DNA from: Bacteroidales bacterium
GTDB lineage: Bacteria > Bacteroidota > Bacteroidia > Bacteroidales > UBA1402
Assembly: GCA_017468435.1 (NCBI GenBank)
Contig: JAFUIP010000011.1
Span: 1 to 64,000 of the forward strand
DNA length: 64,000 nt
Direction: 5' to 3'
Shown piece after piece: positions 60,122 to 64,000 of the stretch (position 1 is the first letter of the stretch; each line of letters opens with the position of its first letter). Both the position numbers and the translations under genes were made by a program. The notes beneath the pieces are model-generated. The model made no database searches, had not been told where the DNA came from, and saw only the letters and a program-made list of their open reading frames with translations.

Positions 60122-61570
60122 TTGAATGGAATAATTGTGAATTTACGTGAATATTTGGTGGGAGCCGGTTTTTCCGTTGTGGCACAAGCTGCCGAAGAAC
60201 TTGGAGTAAGGGCTTGTGTAGTAGGTGGATACGTACGAGACATTTTCTTGGGTCGGGCTTCCAAAGACATAGATATCGTGACGGTGGGAAAGGGTATAGA
60301 ACTCGCAGAAAGAGTGGCCCAGATTCTCGGCAAACACGCGCATTTATCGGTGTTTCGCAATTTCGGCACGGCCCAGGTGAAGTATCGTCAGCTGGAACTG
60401 GAATTCGTGGGCGCGCGCAAGGAATCGTACACCCGAGGTTCGCGAAAACCCATCGTGGAAGACGGCACCATGCAAGATGACCAAATCCGTCGTGATTTCA
60501 CGGTGAATGCCATGGCTATCAGCCTGAACAAAGAAGACTACGGCGAGCTGATCGATCCTTTCGACGGCCTGGGCGACATCAAGCGAAGAATTCTGCGCAC
60601 ACCGGCCGAACCCAATGTCACTTTCAGCGACGACCCTTTGCGCATGATGCGGGCCATACGTTTTGCCACCACTTTGCAATTCAATATTCATCCGGTCACT
60701 TTCAATGCTATCTATGCCAATCGCGAACGTCTGTCTATCGTGTCGGCCGAGCGCATTGCCGAAGAACTCAATAAGATGATGAAGGCTGAGCAACCTTCGC
60801 GCGGTTTTGTGCTGATGGACGAATCGGGTTTGCTGCCCATTGTCTTTCCGGAACTTTCTGCCCTGAAAGGTATTGAAACCAAAGACGGACGCGGACATAA
60901 GGACAATTTCCAACATACCATGCAGGTGCTCGACAATGTGGCTGCGCAGAGCGAAGATATATACCTGCGTTGGGCGGCCGTTTTTCATGACATTGCCAAG
61001 CCGCTCTGCAAGCGCTACGACGAACGTCTGGGTTGGACTTTCCACAATCATAATTACGTGGGAGAGAAGATGATACCCCGTATTTTCCGTCGTGTGAAAC
61101 TACCTTTGGACGATAGGATGAAGTTTGTTCAGAAAATGGTGGGTTTGCACATGCGTCCCATTGCGCTGGTCGAAGAAACCGTCACCGATTCCGCTGTGCG
61201 TCGTCTGCTCTTTGATGCCGGTGACGACATAGATGCGCTCATGATGCTTTGCCGTGCCGACATTACCTCCAGAAATCCGGAAAAGGTACGTCGTTTCCTC
61301 GATAATTTCCGCATGGTCACTGAGAAAATGAAAGATCTGGAAGAACGCGACCGCATCCGCAATATGCAGCCACCTATCAGCGGAGATATGATCATGCACG
61401 CATTCGACATGCAACCTTGCCGCGAGGTGGGCGAGCTGAAAATGGCCATCAAGGATGCTATTTTGGACGGTGTCATCCCTAACGAATTCCAAGCCGCTTA
61501 CGACTTCCTTCTGAAAAAAGCCGAGGAAATGGGTTTAAAATTAAAAAACCCTTTGAAAGAGGTTGAATAA
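60122..61570 (+). CDS. cca: CCA tRNA nucleotidyltransferase with HD domain
   Basis: The enzyme adds or repairs the CCA end of tRNAs, needed here since tRNA-Lys(CTT) lacks an encoded CCA. The head domain (1-140) has ACVVGGYVRDIFLGRASKDIDIVTVG with the catalytic DxD, then RKESYTRGSRKPIVEDGTMQDDQIRRDFTVNAMAI. The tRNA-reading region follows (DDPLRMMRAIRFATTLQF, RIAEELNKMM). The HD phosphohydrolase module (250-360) contains HKDNFQHTMQVLDNV and RWAAVFHDIAKP. No ATG opens the frame: the start is TTG at 60122 or GTG at 60137. The -7 box is so close that the mRNA may be nearly leaderless. Confidence 0.93.
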   Translation: MNGIIVNLREYLVGAGFSVVAQAAEELGVRACVVGGYVRDIFLGRASKDIDIVTVGKGIELAERVAQILGKHAHLSVFRNFGTAQVKYRQLELEFVGARKESYTRGSRKPIVEDGTMQDDQIRRDFTVNAMAISLNKEDYGELIDPFDGLGDIKRRILRTPAEPNVTFSDDPLRMMRAIRFATTLQFNIHPVTFNAIYANRERLSIVSAERIAEELNKMMKAEQPSRGFVLMDESGLLPIVFPELSALKGIETKDGRGHKDNFQHTMQVLDNVAAQSEDIYLRWAAVFHDIAKPLCKRYDERLGWTFHNHNYVGEKMIPRIFRRVKLPLDDRMKFVQKMVGLHMRPIALVEETVTDSAVRRLLFDAGDDIDALMMLCRADITSRNPEKVRRFLDNFRMVTEKMKDLEERDRIRNMQPPISGDMIMHAFDMQPCREVGELKMAIKDAILDGVIPNEFQAAYDFLLKKAEEMGLKLKNPLKEVE

Positions 61571-61593
61571 CTCTGTCGAATGTTGTATTTTTG
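61562..61593 (+). promoter_or_regulatory. Promoter of the hisHAFI genes
   Basis: GTTG (61562-61565), 20 bp, TATTTTTG (61586-61593), 19 bp before the hisH ATG. The -33 box overlaps the cca stop. Confidence 0.6.
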
Positions 61594-61612
61594 CGGCTTT
61601 CATTTTACGAAA

Positions 61613-62203
61613 ATGAATGTTGCAATAGTCAAATACAATGCAGGAAATGTCATCTCGGTAGAGAATGCCTTGCGTAGGCTCGGGATTTCGCCTGCGATTA
61701 CTGATGATAAAGCGAGTCTGCTTGCGGCTGATAAGGTGATTTTTCCCGGTGTGGGAGAAGCTTCTACCACTATGGCTTATTTGCGCCAACATCGCTTGGA
61801 TGAGTTGATTGTCGATTTGAAACAGCCTGTTCTCGGCATTTGTATCGGTATGCAGTTGATGTGCCGTCACAGTGAGGAAGGCCATGTCGATTGTCTGGGT
61901 ATTTTCGATACCTCTGTGAAACGTTTCCAGGCGACGAATGCCAACGACAAGATTCCGCAAATGGGTTGGAATACCATCTATGAAATGCAAACGCCTCTTT
62001 TCGAAGGTGTTTCTCCCGAAGAATATGTGTATTATGTGCATAGCTATTATGCCGAGATTTGTGAGCATACCATAGCCCGCACCGATTATATGTTGCCTTA
62101 TAGTGCTGCCTTGCATCGCGATAATTTCTACGCCGTGCAGTTTCATCCCGAAAAGAGTAGTGCCGTCGGCGCCAGGATTCTGAATAATTTTCTACAATTG
62201 TAA
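61613..62203 (+). CDS. hisH: Imidazole glycerol phosphate synthase subunit HisH
   Basis: HisH is the glutaminase that supplies ammonia to HisF. The ATG at 61613 (MNVAIVKYNAGN) gives 196 residues. The triad lies in PVLGICIGMQLM (Cys nucleophile) and AVQFHPEKSS (His, Glu). PGVGEASTTMAYL forms the oxyanion strand region. It lies directly before hisA (stop and start adjoin). Confidence 0.96.
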   Translation: MNVAIVKYNAGNVISVENALRRLGISPAITDDKASLLAADKVIFPGVGEASTTMAYLRQHRLDELIVDLKQPVLGICIGMQLMCRHSEEGHVDCLGIFDTSVKRFQATNANDKIPQMGWNTIYEMQTPLFEGVSPEEYVYYVHSYYAEICEHTIARTDYMLPYSAALHRDNFYAVQFHPEKSSAVGARILNNFLQL

Positions 62204-62938
62204 ATGGAACTGATTCCCGCCATAGATTTGATTGATGCGAAATGTGTACGCCTTTCGCAAGGAGATTACGCGCAAACCAAGGTGTACAACGAGAATCCGC
62301 TCGAAGTGGCCAAGGCCTTCGAAGATGTGGGCATCAGACGTTTGCATCTGGTAGATTTGGATGGAGCCAAAGCGCATCATATTGTCAATTACAGAGTCTT
62401 GGAGAACATCGCCACGCACACTTCCTTGGAAATAGATTTCGGTGGCGGGCTTAAATCGGACGAGGACTTGCGCATCGCATTTGAATGTGGCGCCAAGATG
62501 CTGACCGGTGGAAGCATTGCCGTGAAAAGTCCGGAGCTATTCGAGAAATGGCTGCAAAAATATGGAGGTGAGCGCATTATCCTTGGTTCGGACGTGAAGG
62601 ACGAAAAAATCGCCATCAATGGTTGGCAGGATAAAACTAATATAGATATTTGGTCTTTTTTGGCTGATTATCAAGCTAAAGGCGTGCGTAAAACCATTTG
62701 TACCGATATCGCTTTCGACGGCATGTTGGCCGGCCCTTCCATTGCCTTGTATCGCAAAATAATAGAACGCTTTCCCGATTTGTATCTGATTGCGAGTGGC
62801 GGCGTGAGCGGTATGGAAGACATTCATTGTCTGCAAGAAGCCGGTTTGCCGGCCGTCATCTTTGGAAAAGCTATTTACGAAGGACGTATTTCTTTGCAGG
62901 AACTTTCAATCTTCAATTCCAAGAACTATGTTGGCTAA
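62204..62938 (+). CDS. hisA: Phosphoribosylformimino-5-aminoimidazole carboxamide ribotide isomerase HisA
   Basis: HisA isomerises ProFAR to PRFAR in histidine synthesis. The 244-residue half-barrel-duplicated TIM barrel has [22 protein letters not shown] (catalytic Asp8), [41 protein letters not shown] (second catalytic Asp) and [13 protein letters not shown]. Its start follows the hisH stop with no gap and its end overlaps hisF by 11 nt. Confidence 0.96.
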   Translation: MELIPAIDLIDAKCVRLSQGDYAQTKVYNENPLEVAKAFEDVGIRRLHLVDLDGAKAHHIVNYRVLENIATHTSLEIDFGGGLKSDEDLRIAFECGAKMLTGGSIAVKSPELFEKWLQKYGGERIILGSDVKDEKIAINGWQDKTNIDIWSFLADYQAKGVRKTICTDIAFDGMLAGPSIALYRKIIERFPDLYLIASGGVSGMEDIHCLQEAGLPAVIFGKAIYEGRISLQELSIFNSKNYVG

Positions 62939-63683
62939 GAGAATCATACCTTGTCTGGATGTTAAGAACGGGCAAACCGTCAAAGGCGTCAATTTCGAAA
63001 ACCTGCGTGTGGCCGGCGATCCGGTGGAAATGGGCGAATTCTACAGCATGGAAGGCGCCGATGAATTGGTTTACCTTGATATCACGGCTTCGCACGAAGG
63101 CCGACGCACCTTTACCAATTTGGTGAAACGTGTGGCCGAAAGATTGAGCATTCCCTTCACCGTGGGCGGTGGTATCAATACCATCCAAGATATTGACAAT
63201 CTGTTGAATGCAGGCGCAGACAAGGCATCCATCAATTCAGCGGCCATCCGCAATCCTAACCTGGTGAACGAGATTGCCCGAAACTTCGGTTCGCAAATGT
63301 GCGTGGTGGCCATAGACGCCAAACTACAGCCCAACGGACGTTGGTTGTGTTATGTGAACGGTGGCCGTATTCCTACCGACAAAGAACTGCTTCCATGGGC
63401 TTTGGAAGTTCAGGAACGTGGTGCCGGCGAGATACTTTTCACCAGCATGGATCACGATGGTGTGCAAAAGGGCTATGCCAACGAGGCCTTGCATGTCTTG
63501 TCACAACACTTGAATATTCCGCTCATAGCCTCGGGTGGTGCCGGACAAATGTCGCATTTCCGCGATGCTTTTACCTTGGGCGGTGCCGATGCAGCCTTGG
63601 CAGCCAGCGTGTTTCATTTTGGAGATATTCGTATTTCCGATTTAAAGCAATACTTGCGAAGTGAGAATGTAATAGTAAGATAA
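62928..63683 (+). CDS. hisF: Imidazole glycerol phosphate synthase subunit HisF
   Basis: HisF closes the imidazole ring using ammonia from HisH. The ATG at 62928 ([21 protein letters not shown]) is the family start and gives 251 residues. Catalytic Asp11 lies in CLDVKNG and Asp130 in [41 protein letters not shown] and [14 protein letters not shown] are further markers. It overlaps hisA and precedes hisI by 20 nt. Confidence 0.97.
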   Translation: MLAKRIIPCLDVKNGQTVKGVNFENLRVAGDPVEMGEFYSMEGADELVYLDITASHEGRRTFTNLVKRVAERLSIPFTVGGGINTIQDIDNLLNAGADKASINSAAIRNPNLVNEIARNFGSQMCVVAIDAKLQPNGRWLCYVNGGRIPTDKELLPWALEVQERGAGEILFTSMDHDGVQKGYANEALHVLSQHLNIPLIASGGAGQMSHFRDAFTLGGADAALAASVFHFGDIRISDLKQYLRSENVIVR

Positions 63684-63703
63684 ACAGTATTTTATAAACA
63701 ATA

Positions 63704-64000
63704 ATGGAAAATCTTGATTTTCAAAAATTGAATGGCCTTGTGCCGGCCATCATCCAGGACGCGAAGACACAGAAGGTCTTGATGTTGGGCTTTATGAATG
63801 AGGATGCTTTGGCAGAAACGCGTCGAAGCGGAAAAGTGACTTTCTTCTCCAGAACCAAGAATCGCCTTTGGACCAAGGGTGAAACCAGTGGCAATTTCCT
63901 CCATGTGGTAGATATTCTGGTAGATTGCGATAAAGACACCCTGCTTATCAAGGCTAATCCTGTAGGTCCAGTTTGCCATACCGGCGCCGATACTTGTTTC
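63704..64000 (+). CDS. hisI: Phosphoribosyl-AMP cyclohydrolase HisI (or HisIE), cut by the window end
   Basis: The first 99 codons are present, from [19 protein letters not shown]. The cyclohydrolase motifs [40 protein letters not shown] and [25 protein letters not shown] hold the zinc-binding cysteines. The frame is open to the last base. In Bacteroidetes the gene usually continues into a HisE (pyrophosphohydrolase) domain, which would lie outside the window. Confidence 0.95.
   Translation, partial: MENLDFQKLNGLVPAIIQDAKTQKVLMLGFMNEDALAETRRSGKVTFFSRTKNRLWTKGETSGNFLHVVDILVDCDKDTLLIKANPVGPVCHTGADTCF

Overview
The window looks like the chromosome of a member of the order Bacteroidales, most likely Prevotellaceae or a close relative (inference). 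Supporting signs: promoters of the Bacteroidetes type (TTTG, 19-20 bp, TAnnTTTG) upstream of tRNA, rnpB, rpoD and other genes; almost no Shine-Dalgarno sequences; a short primary sigma factor of about 286 residues; type IX secretion (T9SS) parts (SprA, a PorT-like barrel, a type B C-terminal sorting domain); meso-diaminopimelate dehydrogenase; several pectin-degrading enzymes; and families typical of the phylum such as DUF4491, DUF4450 and DUF2490. The genome is ordinary chromosome for most of its length. Only the left edge (1-2134) and two repeat-filled intergenic gaps (39.24-39.83 kb and 50.27-51.18 kb) look accessory.

Layout. 1-2134: AT-rich pair of genes (an unknown helical protein and an AlbA_2/Schlafen-type ATPase-like regulator). 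2.3-5.6 kb: thiamine operon thiC-thi4-thiE behind a TPP riboswitch with a terminator. 5.6-7.1 kb: a radical SAM gene, tRNA-Lys(TTT) and a DUF4491 membrane protein, all on the minus strand. 7.3-10.4 kb: secreted PL1 pectate lyase tightly followed by glutamine synthetase. 10.5-12.5 kb: HicAB toxin-antitoxin and a CE12 acetylesterase. 12.6-16.4 kb: riboflavin synthase, then a minus-strand block rnpB-yihY-lemA-TPM. 16.5-19 kb: HtrA protease and the primary sigma factor. 19-21.4 kb: PorT-like barrel and a LysM plus receptor-domain protein. 21.6-28.6 kb: T9SS cargo, lytic transglycosylase, uvrA and an ABC-F ATPase. 28.7-34 kb: serB and a four-gene cluster VTC, DUF4956, DUF2490, Cthe_2159. 34-39 kb: katG, RNA methyltransferase, ZIP transporter, MscS. 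39.2-39.8 kb: tRNA-Lys(CTT) and repeats. 39.8-46.5 kb: outer-membrane protein, malQ, GH105, ddh and a WecA/MraY-like transferase. 46.6-50.3 kb: a 1215-residue DUF4450 protein. 51.2-59.2 kb: ruvA and sprA. 59.2-64 kb: a lipoprotein, cca, and hisH-hisA-hisF-hisI running off the right end.

How it fits together. The PL1 lyase, CE12 esterase, GH105 hydrolase and probably the DUF4450 protein could all act on pectin or rhamnogalacturonan, although no SusC/SusD pair is present. SprA, the PorT-like barrel and the type B cargo belong to one secretion route. The most interesting poorly described unit is the VTC-DUF4956-DUF2490-Cthe_2159 cluster. It combines a polyphosphate-polymerase-like enzyme, an inner-membrane protein, an outer-membrane barrel and a surface lipoprotein, and could be a trans-envelope system that makes or modifies a polymer (inference). 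A second candidate is a pair of 124-bp elements at 39.3-39.5 kb whose predicted stems differ by compensatory changes.
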